From positions 62,001-126,000 of the forward strand of contig NZ_JAKZAL010000005.1 of NCBI RefSeq assembly GCF_022538115.1: 64,000 bases of DNA. The letters run 5' to 3'. Each line of letters starts with the position of its first letter. Position 1 is the stretch's first letter. The notes below the pieces were generated by a model. That model was not told where the DNA came from, ran no database searches, and saw nothing but the letters and a program-made list of their open reading frames with translations. This DNA comes from Cognataquiflexum rubidum (GTDB lineage: Bacteria; Bacteroidota; Bacteroidia; Cytophagales; Cyclobacteriaceae). This document shows positions 9,230-17,983 of this stretch, piece after piece. The translations under genes were made by a program, and so were the position numbers.

Positions 9230-10537
9230 ATGAAACCTTATTCCATGTTTGACAGAAGAACCTTCCTCAAAAAAGCTGGAGTCCTGACCGGAGCATTTTC
9301 GGCGACTAGCCTCTTCAATCACCTCCATGCCCAGGAATGGGGCACCCTAGCAGAAGATTATAAGAATATCTCTCCTTCTGAAATGGCAACTAAGGAGGAT
9401 TATTGGTCTGTGATCCAAAAGGGCTATAGCGCAAGTTCTGATCCGCTGATCATGTTAAATAACGGCGGAGTTTCGCCAAGTCCGATAGTTGTCCAAAACG
9501 CAGTGGAAAAATTTAATCTGATGTCTAATCAGGGACCTTCGTATTACATGTGGCGGATTTTGGATCAGGGCAGGGAAAACCTGCGTGAAAGCCTGGCAAA
9601 ATTAGGCGGTTGCTCGCCGGAGGAAATCGCGATCAACAGAAATGCGACCGAAGCATTGGTGACGGTCATTTATGGCTTGGATCTACATAGGGGTGATGAA
9701 GTGATCGGCAGCCATCAAGACTACCCAAACATGATGTTGGCCTGGAAACAGCGGGAGATGCGGGAAGGTATCGTGTACAAGCAACTGAGTTTTAATTTCC
9801 CCGTAGAAAATGATGCTGAAATTGTGGCCGCTTACCAAAATGCCATCACACCAAATACCAAAATCCTCCACCTCACTCACGTCATTAATTGGACAGGACA
9901 GATCATGCCGGTTCAAAAGATTGCCCGGATGGCACACGAAAAGGGCATAGAAGTCATCATTGACGGTGCACATTCCTATGGGCTCTTGGAATTCAATATT
10001 CCCGACCTAGAGGGAGATTACTTTGGCACGAGCCTCCACAAATATCTCTCTGCCCCCATTGGGAGTGGCATGCTTTGGGTCAAAAAAGAAAAGATATCTA
10101 AAGTGTGGCCATTGGTATGCGCCGGAGATCCGAAGAGTGATAACATCCGAAAATTTGAAAATCTAGGTACACGGAGCTTCCCGATCGAGCAGGGAATTGG
10201 CGAAGCACTCAACTTTCATAATGCCATTGGTACAAAAAGAAAAGAGGAACGGATCCGGTACCTGAAAGATTATTGGGCAACAAGGGCATTGGAAATTCCA
10301 AAAGTCAAACTCCACACCTCCCTGAAACATGAGTACAGCTGCGCTTTGGCTTGTGTTTCCATAGAAGGGGTCAGTCCGACAGACTTGTCTGACCAGCTTA
10401 TGAAAACCTACAAGATCCAAACTTCGCCGATTTCGTATGAAAATCTCCATTGTGTCAGAATTTCTCCCCATGTGTACACCAAGATTTCGGATTTGGATAC
10501 ATTGATAGAGGGACTGGAGAAAATTTCCCGCGGATAA
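9230..10537 (+). CDS. Exported class V aminotransferase-like PLP protein (435 aa)
   Basis: PLP fold-type I protein of the class V (isopenicillin N epimerase / cysteine desulfurase-like) family. A twin-arginine signal opens the protein (DRRTFLKKAGVLTGAF), pointing to export as a folded, cofactor-loaded protein. The PLP site is complete: the DGAHSYG aspartate, and Lys in SLHKYLSAPIGSG (about residue 271). ATG at 9230 is chosen; ATG at 9245, just before FDRRTF, is equally good, while the TTG at 9194 would place 20 extra residues before the signal. The reaction is unknown; epimerase, lyase and desulfurase activities all occur in the family. It starts just after a terminator, so it is probably transcribed on its own. 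Confidence 0.85.
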   Translation: MKPYSMFDRRTFLKKAGVLTGAFSATSLFNHLHAQEWGTLAEDYKNISPSEMATKEDYWSVIQKGYSASSDPLIMLNNGGVSPSPIVVQNAVEKFNLMSNQGPSYYMWRILDQGRENLRESLAKLGGCSPEEIAINRNATEALVTVIYGLDLHRGDEVIGSHQDYPNMMLAWKQREMREGIVYKQLSFNFPVENDAEIVAAYQNAITPNTKILHLTHVINWTGQIMPVQKIARMAHEKGIEVIIDGAHSYGLLEFNIPDLEGDYFGTSLHKYLSAPIGSGMLWVKKEKISKVWPLVCAGDPKSDNIRKFENLGTRSFPIEQGIGEALNFHNAIGTKRKEERIRYLKDYWATRALEIPKVKLHTSLKHEYSCALACVSIEGVSPTDLSDQLMKTYKIQTSPISYENLHCVRISPHVYTKISDLDTLIEGLEKISRG

Positions 10538-10579
10538 AAATTAAAAGAGGGGGGAAAATGGAAGCTAGGATTTAGGTAA

Positions 10580-11575
10580 TCAGTTTTTCCCGAATTTGGA
10601 AAATTTGCTTTCCTGCAAAATTTCCAATTCACCGGAAAGGGTTTTCAAATCTTGCATCATAAGATTGATCTGAGAAACGATTTGGTCATACATGCCTGCC
10701 CTTTCTTCTAGTTCATCACTATAGTAAACGCCTCCATTTCCAAAAAACTTTTCGATCATTTCCTCTCTATCTTTTGGCTTTAAATCTTCAAATAATCCCA
10801 AACTAATCCATTTTTCAATGATTTCTTCTCTTTTGGAGACCTGCTCTTCTTTTTCAGGATAGACATAATTGAGGTAATACCACACCGATGCCGGGAAATA
10901 TTTGGAGGTTGCCGGTCCTTCCCAAATCTCCTGTAAATGGTTCCTTTCATGTTCGAAAGTCACTTTCTTCTTATTTACCAATATCATTACCCCAAATGTT
11001 GCTCCCAAAATCCCGGCACTAAGAGCGATGTATTCAGGTGTTTTGCCATTGTCAAAAAAAATTGTTGTCCCTACTGCCCCTAGGGCCCCAACGACTATTG
11101 AAGCTACTGTTAACTTGGTATTTGTATTATCTTCCTTTGCTTTGAGGTATTTGGAGATCTGATCGGCCCTGTACTCTTCGCACTCGAGTTCAGCAGATTC
11201 GGAGGAAATTTCCAACTCTGCAAAACCAATGCGCTGAAATAGTTTCTGATACAATTCCAGATGACGGATCCTTTGTTCAATACCTGGATTAGCATATAAT
11301 TCCTCCATACTTTGTAGATATCGTTCCATTAGTTCCAAAATACCCATGGCATTGGCGATGTTGATACTTTTCTTGGAAAAATTCTGCTCAAGGTTTGCTG
11401 GAATTGTAATAGTATGTAGAGGAGGAGGAATCTGGTCCTCCTCATATTCGTAATAATAATCCTGAAAGCAATTGCTCTTATCCAAGCGCAGGTTGATGTT
11501 CGAATCCTGAATACTCGCACAGGAAACAAACAAGAAAACAGCTACGGGGATTATAAAAAATCTGACAAGGTTCAT
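10580..11575 (-). CDS. Putative lipoprotein with internal membrane segments, unknown (331 aa)
   Basis: Not a family I can name. The N-terminus is a lipoprotein signal (VAVFLFVSCAS, Cys about residue 19). A mostly helical, acidic middle contains two hydrophobic stretches at about residues 155-172 and 180-198 (VASIVVGALGAVGTTIFF and IALSAGILGATFGVMILV), like a glycine-rich helical hairpin. The C-terminal third is strongly charged and coiled-coil-like. The start codon overlaps the stop of the upstream DUF4349 gene by four bases (ATGA), so the two are translationally coupled and may work together in the envelope. Confidence 0.6.
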   Translation of the reverse strand: MNLVRFFIIPVAVFLFVSCASIQDSNINLRLDKSNCFQDYYYEYEEDQIPPPLHTITIPANLEQNFSKKSINIANAMGILELMERYLQSMEELYANPGIEQRIRHLELYQKLFQRIGFAELEISSESAELECEEYRADQISKYLKAKEDNTNTKLTVASIVVGALGAVGTTIFFDNGKTPEYIALSAGILGATFGVMILVNKKKVTFEHERNHLQEIWEGPATSKYFPASVWYYLNYVYPEKEEQVSKREEIIEKWISLGLFEDLKPKDREEMIEKFFGNGGVYYSDELEERAGMYDQIVSQINLMMQDLKTLSGELEILQESKFSKFGKN

Positions 11576-12399
11576 GGATGTTTTTTATTTCTTCTTTTGA
11601 GATATACTACCAAAACAAAGATCAAGGCTCCGGCAAAGTAGAATGGCCACAGTGTCACCAATCCAACCAAGACGGTCAAAAACACCTGCCATCCATTATC
11701 CAAAGCATTAAATACCCTCACCCAAAATCCCTTCTTTTTGGGAGAATTGAGTTCATAAGGCAATTCCTCGTAAAACTGTACCTGCAAGGAACTGAATTGA
11801 ATCTGCTTGCTGAGGTAATTGAACTGCCCCTCCATCATCTCGATATCGGTTCGGACTTCGTTGAGGTTTCGCTCGATTTCAAGGATGTCTTTTACCTGAT
11901 TGGCTTTGGACAATATTTCCCTGTACCTGATTTCAAGTTCCTTTTTGTTTTGGATTCGGTTTTGGAGGTCATAGTACCTTTCGGTGACATCATCGACATT
12001 GGAGTATTTGCTTTCTACCTTAAAGGCAATTCCGGAAATGGAATTCAACAGACTGTCATACTTTTCAGAAGGAACACGAATGCTGAGATTGTAGCTTTTT
12101 CTGTAATTGTCGTTGTTTTGATTTTCATTTTCGAGGTAGGCATTTAATCCCCCAAGCATGCTTTTGATCTTGACATAATCCTTTTCTATATCCTCAGATT
12201 GGAAATTAATTCCTCCCGACCGAACCAATTTTTGGCTGATATCCTGGGAAAGAAGCAGCTTTTCTGACAATGGGTAGGCTTGTGCCGTAGGAGGCGCTTC
12301 TATGATTTCATTGAACTCCACCGGTATGCTTTCCACAGTATCTGAAGGATTGTTGGAGCAGGCGGCAATGATAAATGCCATGGTGAAAAATAGCTTCAT
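11572..12399 (-). CDS. DUF4349 domain lipoprotein (275 aa)
   Basis: Envelope protein of the DUF4349 family; biochemical function is not known. A lipoprotein signal ends at AACSNN. The domain starts with a beta-rich segment around YNLSIRVPSEKYDSLLNSIS and continues into a long coiled coil (about residues 135-190, DLQNRIQNKKELEIRYREIL). One transmembrane helix near the C-terminus (VGLVTLWPFYFAGALIFVLVVYL) is followed by a basic tail. The ATG at 12399 is preferred to one eight codons upstream because it places the signal peptide at the very start. It is coupled by an ATGA overlap to the next gene. Confidence 0.8.
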   Translation of the reverse strand: MKLFFTMAFIIAACSNNPSDTVESIPVEFNEIIEAPPTAQAYPLSEKLLLSQDISQKLVRSGGINFQSEDIEKDYVKIKSMLGGLNAYLENENQNNDNYRKSYNLSIRVPSEKYDSLLNSISGIAFKVESKYSNVDDVTERYYDLQNRIQNKKELEIRYREILSKANQVKDILEIERNLNEVRTDIEMMEGQFNYLSKQIQFSSLQVQFYEELPYELNSPKKKGFWVRVFNALDNGWQVFLTVLVGLVTLWPFYFAGALIFVLVVYLKRRNKKHP

Positions 12400-12496
12400 G
12401 GAATTGGGGTTAATTTCACCCAAAATTTAAGAAAAAAGCAGGTAACAAAATCTTGCTTAAAGCATATGTTTTTCAAATTCAAGGAATGTTACCGAT

Positions 12497-12946
12497 TTAT
12501 CGATAATCATCGGAGGTGAATGTGAGGTCAAAAAGGTGGGTACTGTTTTTGTCTTTGTAGGTGTAAGTCATGGCAGCGCCATGTGCCCTGAAATACTGCA
12601 GGTCGGGATTGTTTTTGATATTGTTCAAGATCTGTTCCCGGAGAAATTCTTTTAGCTCGTCTTCCTCAAAATTCCCTTTTTCCATATTGACAAGTGTATA
12701 ATGGTAAAGAAACACTTCGCCTCTTTTGGTTTCTGTCCGGTCGAGACGGGTATTTTGATCCACCAAAATAGGTGTGGTTTTATTGATTTCTGTGGAGAGC
12801 AAAGCCAACTGTTTGTCAAAAGCAGAATCGGTATAAAATAATTTTTTGACGGCAAATGCACTGGTCAGGACAATCATCAAGCAAAAAAGCACGATTATCT
12901 TATTTTTTTTGGAAGCCAGTTCCTTGTTTTTTGGATTCGGATTCAT
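12497..12946 (-). CDS. Single-pass membrane protein, unknown (149 aa)
   Basis: No family recognised. A basic, asparagine- and lysine-rich N-terminus precedes one transmembrane helix (IIVLFCLMIVLTSAFAVKKL, about residues 17-36). The outer part of about 110 residues is mixed alpha/beta and charged. It lies 97 bases upstream of the DUF4349 gene on the same strand and may share its transcript. Codon use looks like the neighbours. Confidence 0.55.
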   Translation of the reverse strand: MNPNPKNKELASKKNKIIVLFCLMIVLTSAFAVKKLFYTDSAFDKQLALLSTEINKTTPILVDQNTRLDRTETKRGEVFLYHYTLVNMEKGNFEEDELKEFLREQILNNIKNNPDLQYFRAHGAAMTYTYKDKNSTHLFDLTFTSDDYR

Positions 12947-13040
12947 GGGGTGGGCTTATAAAGGTGGCTGAAAATTACCTAATTTTTTTGGAAATGCATG
13001 AAGCCCTACACCCATAGAGCCAATCATTTTTTGGGCGCTT

Positions 13041-13433
13041 TTACTTTTCATAAAACTCTACCGGCAATCCATCCGGATCGGTAATGAAGGTGAATCTTTT
13101 GCCTGTAAATTCATCTGTTCTGGTAGGTTCAAAGTAAATTCCTGAGTCATTCAACTTTTCCAAAACCGCCTCCAAATCCCCCACTTCAAAGGCCAAATGC
13201 CTCAATCCCGTAGCTTCCGGTCTCGAAAGCCTCCTCGGCGGATCAGGAAATGAAAACAATTCGATGATATATTGCCCATTCAAAGAAAGGTCTAGCTTGT
13301 AAGAATCACGCTCTTCCCGGTAAACTTCGCGCGTGATTTCCAAGCCCAAAACTTCTGTATAAAACACCTTTGATTTCCTGTAATCCGAGCAGATGATGGC
13401 AATATGGTGGACTTTGTTGATCAGGTTTTTCAT
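13041..13433 (-). CDS. VOC family protein, GloA2/YaeR-like (130 aa)
   Basis: Small vicinal-oxygen-chelate (glyoxalase I-like) metalloprotein. Both beta-alpha-beta-beta-beta modules are present. The four metal positions are visible: His in KVHHIAI, Glu in YIIELFSF, His in GLRHLAFEV and Glu in GLPVEFYEK. The RRLSRPEATGLRHLA block is typical of the E. coli YaeR/GloA2 subgroup. The substrate of that subgroup is not firmly established, so a detoxification role is only inferred. It is monocistronic. Confidence 0.85.
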   Translation of the reverse strand: MKNLINKVHHIAIICSDYRKSKVFYTEVLGLEITREVYREERDSYKLDLSLNGQYIIELFSFPDPPRRLSRPEATGLRHLAFEVGDLEAVLEKLNDSGIYFEPTRTDEFTGKRFTFITDPDGLPVEFYEK

Positions 13434-13535
13434 AGTGGGCCAAAGGTAAACAGGGTTTTTTTGGTTTGAAAAACTGGAGAAATAACATTATCCTTTCTTG
13501 ATAGGATTTATGCTTCCTATTTCCTTTTTTTATCC

Positions 13536-13667
13536 CTGTACGCAATGATACCTGTAGATTGAATATCCATTTTAATTAGTGTCTGTCGGCTTAAATGCCC
13601 TGTACATCCGTCTTCCGTCCCGATTGAAGAAGAATATGGGGTCACAGGCAAAGAAGCGCATATCCAT
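13536..13667 (-). repeat. Dispersed ~140-bp repeat element, copy 2
   Basis: Inverted relative to copy 1 at 8954-9099, to which it aligns almost end to end with a gap of about 14 bases near the middle. It fills most of the 312-base gap between the VOC gene and the second sigma factor. With copy 1 it brackets a 4.4-kb block holding the aminotransferase, the three envelope proteins and the VOC gene. Confidence 0.8.
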
Positions 13668-13745
13668 CTTTTTTTTTCTCAACTTCTAAAAATTTTCATA
13701 CCGGCTTGTCATATAATCTTAACTTTTTGAAACAAAGGGATACAA

Positions 13746-14228
13746 ATGAAAAAACATTGGCTCGAAACCATACTCAAAGAACTTCATTCCGAAGCTTACC
13801 ATTGGTCGCGGCAGTGTTGCTCATTTGATGATGATCGGGCCAAGGATGTCCTGCAGCTTGTGTATCTGAAAATACTGGAAGGCAAAGCTGTCTATAAGGA
13901 AAAGTCCCAAGTCAAAACCTGGCTGTTTTCAGTGATCAGGTTTACGGCTTATGAAGAAATCAAAAAGGAAGGAAAAAACTCCTCATTGGACCAGCTGCCT
14001 GACATGGCTTATGAAGATGATCCTCCGGAAAATGATTCCCATGAGGCTTTGCTCCAAGCGCTGCCGGATCGGCAAAAGGAAGTGTTGCTGATGGTATTCT
14101 ACCACGACATGACCTTGGAGCAATGTGCCGAGGTGATGAATCTTCATATAGGCACGATCCGGACCCATTATGACCGGGGAAAGAAAAAATTGAAAGAGTG
14201 GATTGAAAAAACAAGAATAGAAAAGTGA
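13746..14228 (+). CDS. ECF-type sigma factor, CnrH-like position (160 aa)
   Basis: Sigma-70 family, ECF class. Region 2 is at about residues 10-75 (DDRAKDVLQLVYLKILEG, then KTWLFSVIRFTAYEEIKKE). Region 4 is at about 100-155 (LPDRQKEVLLMVFYHDMTLE and the HTH ending IRTHYDRGKKKLKEW). The stop overlaps the next start (TGATG), and the three genes to 15369 form one operon. The order, sigma / short membrane protein / Spy-like periplasmic protein, matches the parts of the CnrYXH metal-stress module, although the gene order differs. Confidence 0.9.
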   Translation: MKKHWLETILKELHSEAYHWSRQCCSFDDDRAKDVLQLVYLKILEGKAVYKEKSQVKTWLFSVIRFTAYEEIKKEGKNSSLDQLPDMAYEDDPPENDSHEALLQALPDRQKEVLLMVFYHDMTLEQCAEVMNLHIGTIRTHYDRGKKKLKEWIEKTRIEK

Positions 14229-14548
14229 TGAGAAACGAAACCGATAAAGAATTACAAAGCTTCTTTGATCAATTAAAGGAGAATGATCGGGAGATTCAAA
14301 TTCCCGCTTTTCCGGAACCGGCAAAACAAAGCAGCATCAATTGGTGGATTCCAATAGGGATTGCAGCGTCTCTGACTTTGGGATTTTTCCTTTTGCCTCA
14401 AAATAAAAAGGATCTCAATCCTCCGGCTGAGGTTATCATTATCACGCTTGAAAAAGATGAAAATAACAACCAACAAATCCTGATTGAAGAAAAAACCTAT
14501 CTTGAAACCTGGGAATCTCCAACCTCCTCCCTTTTGACCGAATACTGA
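14228..14548 (+). CDS. Short single-pass anti-sigma-like protein, CnrY-like (106 aa)
   Basis: Probable membrane anti-sigma factor. The N-terminal 35 residues are charged and helical (ETDKELQSFFDQLKENDRE), enough to grip a sigma factor as short CnrY-type proteins do. One transmembrane helix spans about residues 39-57 (WWIPIGIAASLTLGFFLL), and a 45-residue periplasmic tail follows. ATG at 14228 overlaps the stop of the sigma gene by one base, so translation is coupled. No named domain is recognised; the assignment rests on size, topology and neighbours. Confidence 0.68.
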   Translation: MRNETDKELQSFFDQLKENDREIQIPAFPEPAKQSSINWWIPIGIAASLTLGFFLLPQNKKDLNPPAEVIIITLEKDENNNQQILIEEKTYLETWESPTSSLLTEY

Positions 14549-14571
14549 ACCAACAATAAATCTACTTGACC

Positions 14572-15369
14572 ATGCTAAAGAATTCCCTTTTCATCCTCCT
14601 ATTCCTTACCGCAAGCTTGGGCAATGCCCAGGACATGTTTCAGGAATACCTGTTCTCTGCCGATATCGTCATGAAAAACAGGGATAAAATTTCCCTTTCT
14701 GATGCCCAGGCTGAGAAAATCAAAAAAATCCACAGTACTAATGCCGCAGACTTTAGTACACTCAAATGGGATCTGGATGCGGCCACTGAAAAGCTGAAAA
14801 AACTGTTAGCAGAATCCAAACCTGATGCGGTAGCTGTTTCCAAACAGATGGATGTTGTTTTGGACATAGAAAATCGCTTGAAGAAAAAGCAGCTCAGTAC
14901 ATTGGTGGCCATAAAAAATGAGCTGACAGAAAATCAACAAGCTTCTTTGAATGGATCCAAAAATTGGATGTTATATGCTTCTCCGGCAAAGATTCCATCT
15001 ACATTTCAAAGCACAAGTCCACAATTCAGAGTTGGTACAGGGCCAATAGATTCTGATGGCAGTTTTGCACAAGAACGTGTAAATGGCATAACTGTCACAC
15101 CTAACTCCTCAGACTCATACGTTATAAACTCAGATCCAAAGTCCAAGATTTATCTCCAAATGGATCCTAAATCTAAAGGGGATAAACCGGTATACTACCT
15201 AAAAACGAAAAATGGATTGGAGGAATTTTTCGATTTTGATAACATCAATCCCAATGATATTCAAAGCATTGAAGTCCTGAAGGGTGAATCAGCAACCATA
15301 AGGTTTGGGGAAAAAGCCAAAAACGGAGCAATCATTATCACCTTGAAAAAAGACAAACAAGAGGAGTAG
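14572..15369 (+). CDS. Spy/CpxP-like periplasmic protein fused to TonB-plug-like tail (265 aa)
   Basis: Probable periplasmic sensor. A signal peptide covers residues 1-19 (ending LGNAQ). A helical domain of about 110 residues carries the two LTxxQ-type motifs of the Spy/CpxP/CnrX group: LSDAQ (42-46) and LTENQ (118-122). The last 60 residues resemble the end of a TonB plug: NDIQSIEVLKGESATIRFG then KNGAIIITLKK. That second motif is also found at the end of Bacteroidota BlaR1-like and carboxypeptidase-regulatory proteins. In CnrX such a helical domain binds metal and releases the anti-sigma; whether this one binds metal is not shown, as few His or Met are present. ATG at 14572 gives a clean signal peptide. 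Confidence 0.75.
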   Translation: MLKNSLFILLFLTASLGNAQDMFQEYLFSADIVMKNRDKISLSDAQAEKIKKIHSTNAADFSTLKWDLDAATEKLKKLLAESKPDAVAVSKQMDVVLDIENRLKKKQLSTLVAIKNELTENQQASLNGSKNWMLYASPAKIPSTFQSTSPQFRVGTGPIDSDGSFAQERVNGITVTPNSSDSYVINSDPKSKIYLQMDPKSKGDKPVYYLKTKNGLEEFFDFDNINPNDIQSIEVLKGESATIRFGEKAKNGAIIITLKKDKQEE

Positions 15370-15374
15370 TGAAA

Positions 15375-15407
15375 AACCCTCCAAGGGTTCGAAACCCTTT
15401 GAGGGTT
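15375..15407. terminator. Hairpin between convergent genes
   Basis: A 15-base arm AACCCTCCAAGGGTT pairs with AACCCTTTGAGGGTT across a short CGA spacer. It lies in the 50-base gap between the convergent Spy-like and DUF885 genes, so it may end transcription both ways. There is no T-run, and such AACCCT palindromes are also a common intergenic repeat, so a repeat origin is possible. Confidence 0.45.
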
Positions 15408-15419
15408 GATTTCCCCACC

Positions 15420-17108
15420 TCAAGGGTTTAGAAACCTCCAATTACTTTTGAAATTCCGTGGAAGATTTTCTTCTTTCATCCTTGCACGGAGCAGTTCGAT
15501 CGGCATGTAGTTTTGGCTGATAAAGAAATCATGGAATTGCTTTTCGGTCATTTTTCCTGAGGCCAACATCTCGTTTTTCAAAGCATACACTTGAAGCCCC
15601 CCGATCATATACGCCAATTGGTAAAGTGGCCCATAACTACCTTCAAATGACCTTCTGACTTCCGCTTCGGCATTTGCCCGCTCATGACCGACCTTGTCTA
15701 CTAGGAAGTCGATGCATTGCTGTGGCGTCCATTTGCCTAGGTGGTAATTGAGCGAAAAGACAATCCTTGCTGCCCGGTGCATTCTCCAAAACAACATGCC
15801 CACTTTGTCTTCGGCATTTCTTGGGAAATTTTTGTCCCAAAGGTTAAACTCCCAGTACAAAGTCCATCCCTCTACCCAAAATGGTGTATTGAATATCCTT
15901 CGGTGAGGGAAATGGCGCTGATTCATGTATTGCTGCATGTGGTGTCCGGGGATCAATTCATGCTGTACTGTTGCTCTGGAGAAATGGGGATTGTTTCCCC
16001 GCATACTCATCATTTTGTCGGCATGCGACATTTCAGAAGTGGGATAGGAGATGATAATCGTTTCCCCACCCAAAAAGAAGGGACTGACTTTTTGCCTTTC
16101 AGCTGACATCATGGAAGTCCGCCAGGTTTCTTTGGCCATCTCCGGAATGGTCATCAGGTCTCTTTCCTCCAAGAAGGTAATCGCTTCCTCTGCCATTTCG
16201 GTGACCATTTGCGGCCATTCTCCGGCGGGGACGTAGGTATTTTTCACTTTCTCCAAAGCGGCTTTCCAGTCATTGCCAAATCCCAATTCCTGCGAGGCTT
16301 TGAGCATTTCGCGCTCACACCAGGCATACTGTTTTTCCCCTTCTGCCAAAAGTTCTTCCGCAGTGTAGGGGATCATGTTGTAAGCCAGTTCCTTTTCGAT
16401 GGCTACTTTTCCCACCACTTTGCCGATAATTCCCGATCCGTCATCCTTCACCACGGTATTTTCAAAATGGTTTTTCAAAAATTCGCCATAGGCTTTTAAG
16501 CTTTTGTCCATGCTAGCCATGGGTTCCTTCATCCACCAGGTGAATTCAGGGTCATAGTCAAAATAAAACTTGTAAGCTTCTTCTGTACTCTTTCTCATCG
16601 CTTCTACCACTTGGGAGGCAAGTTCCGCTTTTTGCCAACTGTCGTAAGGCTTGCTTTTTTTGCTTTGCTCCCATTTGGTTTTCATAGCCATTTCGACTTG
16701 GGTAAAAACAGCGGCCAATTCCTGCGCATTGGGTTTGGTGGCCATCCTTCGAGCCTGATAGAATTTTTCTAGCGGAGCTGCAAAGTCCACCACATTTTTT
16801 ACGGCTTTGTATTCTTCAAAGGCGGCGGAATGAAAGTAGCTTTCCTTTTCAAGGTAATTTTTGAAAATCTGGTAGTCCAGTTTGCCATCCGCAGAATAGG
16901 AATCATAGGGCATACTTTCCAGTGCCTTCAACCAATCAGCATACAAGCGACTGATTCTTTCAAAATATTCATCCGAAAGTGGATTGTTATATTTTCTGTT
17001 GAGGGCAGTCCAGTCAGCCTGATAGCTCATGATGGCGGGGTAGAGTTCGGAGGCGGATACCTGCCAAGCCATCAGGAATATGATTGAAATAAGGAGCAGT
17101 TTTTTCAT
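15420..17108 (-). CDS. DUF885 family putative metallopeptidase (562 aa)
   Basis: Exported protein of the DUF885 family, usually taken as a zinc-dependent peptidase. A signal peptide covers about the first 19 residues (IFLMAWQVSAS). The metal site is the HELIPGHHMQQY motif at about residues 390-401, the HExxPGHH form of this family. The start overlaps the stop of the upstream AraC gene by four bases (ATGA), so regulator and peptidase are one transcription unit. That unit is divergent from the hydroxyproline genes, which hints that the enzyme could release proline- or hydroxyproline-rich peptides; this is an inference from position only. Confidence 0.85.
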   Translation of the reverse strand: MKKLLLISIIFLMAWQVSASELYPAIMSYQADWTALNRKYNNPLSDEYFERISRLYADWLKALESMPYDSYSADGKLDYQIFKNYLEKESYFHSAAFEEYKAVKNVVDFAAPLEKFYQARRMATKPNAQELAAVFTQVEMAMKTKWEQSKKSKPYDSWQKAELASQVVEAMRKSTEEAYKFYFDYDPEFTWWMKEPMASMDKSLKAYGEFLKNHFENTVVKDDGSGIIGKVVGKVAIEKELAYNMIPYTAEELLAEGEKQYAWCEREMLKASQELGFGNDWKAALEKVKNTYVPAGEWPQMVTEMAEEAITFLEERDLMTIPEMAKETWRTSMMSAERQKVSPFFLGGETIIISYPTSEMSHADKMMSMRGNNPHFSRATVQHELIPGHHMQQYMNQRHFPHRRIFNTPFWVEGWTLYWEFNLWDKNFPRNAEDKVGMLFWRMHRAARIVFSLNYHLGKWTPQQCIDFLVDKVGHERANAEAEVRRSFEGSYGPLYQLAYMIGGLQVYALKNEMLASGKMTEKQFHDFFISQNYMPIELLRARMKEENLPRNFKSNWRFLNP

Positions 17109-17983
17109 AGGTTTTGAAAATGGATTTGTTTGCGGAATGATTTCGGGGTGGTCAGTATATATTTCTTAAATGCCCTATTAAAGTAAGAAAGATTTTGGAA
17201 ACCTGTCTGATAAGCGATTTGGGAAATGGAAAGGTCGGTTTCTTGGAGCAGGTGACAGGATTTGTGAATACGGAGTTCATTGAGAAATTCTGTAAACGTC
17301 TTCCCGGTCCGCTCCTTGAAAAACCGACAAAATGCTTCCTTGCTCATGTTTGCGGTTTCTGCTACTTCTTTGAGGCTGATGTTGCGGTGGTTCTCAGCAA
17401 GGATAAAAGCCATGACATTGCCCATGCGCTTACCTTCAAGTTCAGAATAATCCCTGATAGGAAGCAGTCGGTTAAGTGGTAGCATTGCATAGGGTTGTTG
17501 CAAGTACCGGATCATTTCCAAGGCTGCCAGGACTTTTTCCATCCCTGTTTTTAAAGCAAATTTCCGGATGCTGTTTTTAAGGAATTCCTGATTTTCGCAC
17601 TTGACCACGTAGCAACCTTTGATGGCGTTGACCCATTGTCTCAGTTCCAGAAATTCTTCAACTTCCCAGATTCCTTTACCGAGCGCCTCAAAATCAAAGA
17701 AGATCGTGTTGCTGACGGATTTGATGGAATTGGTTTTTTGGAAGTATTCCTCATCAGAACGGAAGACATGCGGCACATTTGAACCAAGCAGGTAAATATC
17801 TCCCGGTTCAAACCTCCCCAGATAATCCCCAACCATCAATTGGCCTTTTCCCTCCAAGATGAGAGTAAGTTGCCACTCAGGATGCTGGTGGAGTTTGTCA
17901 TAGAAGTGACTCCCTTCATCCACCTGGAAGCGGACAAATTCCTTTTGCGACTTGGGGATTTTGAAGGGAATAACTTTGGACAT
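17105..17983 (-). CDS. AraC family regulator with cupin sensor domain (292 aa)
   Basis: Transcription factor. The N-terminal cupin-like domain (about residues 15-110) has HQHPEWQLTLILEGKGQL and GDIYLLGSNVPHVF, usual for ligand-sensing AraC proteins. The C-terminal double helix-turn-helix (about 190-288) shows ISLKEVAETANMSKEAFCRF and ISQIAYQTGFQNLSYFNRAF. It is co-transcribed with the DUF885 gene and divergent from the hydroxyproline catabolic genes 605 bases away, so it is the likely local activator, perhaps with hydroxyproline or a derivative as ligand. The ligand is not shown by the sequence. Confidence 0.9.
   Translation of the reverse strand: MSKVIPFKIPKSQKEFVRFQVDEGSHFYDKLHQHPEWQLTLILEGKGQLMVGDYLGRFEPGDIYLLGSNVPHVFRSDEEYFQKTNSIKSVSNTIFFDFEALGKGIWEVEEFLELRQWVNAIKGCYVVKCENQEFLKNSIRKFALKTGMEKVLAALEMIRYLQQPYAMLPLNRLLPIRDYSELEGKRMGNVMAFILAENHRNISLKEVAETANMSKEAFCRFFKERTGKTFTEFLNELRIHKSCHLLQETDLSISQIAYQTGFQNLSYFNRAFKKYILTTPKSFRKQIHFQNL

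Noticed and set aside
8970-9233. Short plus-strand frame between the alcohol dehydrogenase and aminotransferase genes
   Set aside because: It runs through the dispersed repeat and into the next gene; no conserved protein character.
11578-12147. Plus-strand reading frame of 189 codons
   Set aside because: It is exactly opposite the well-supported DUF4349 gene and has no recognisable protein features.
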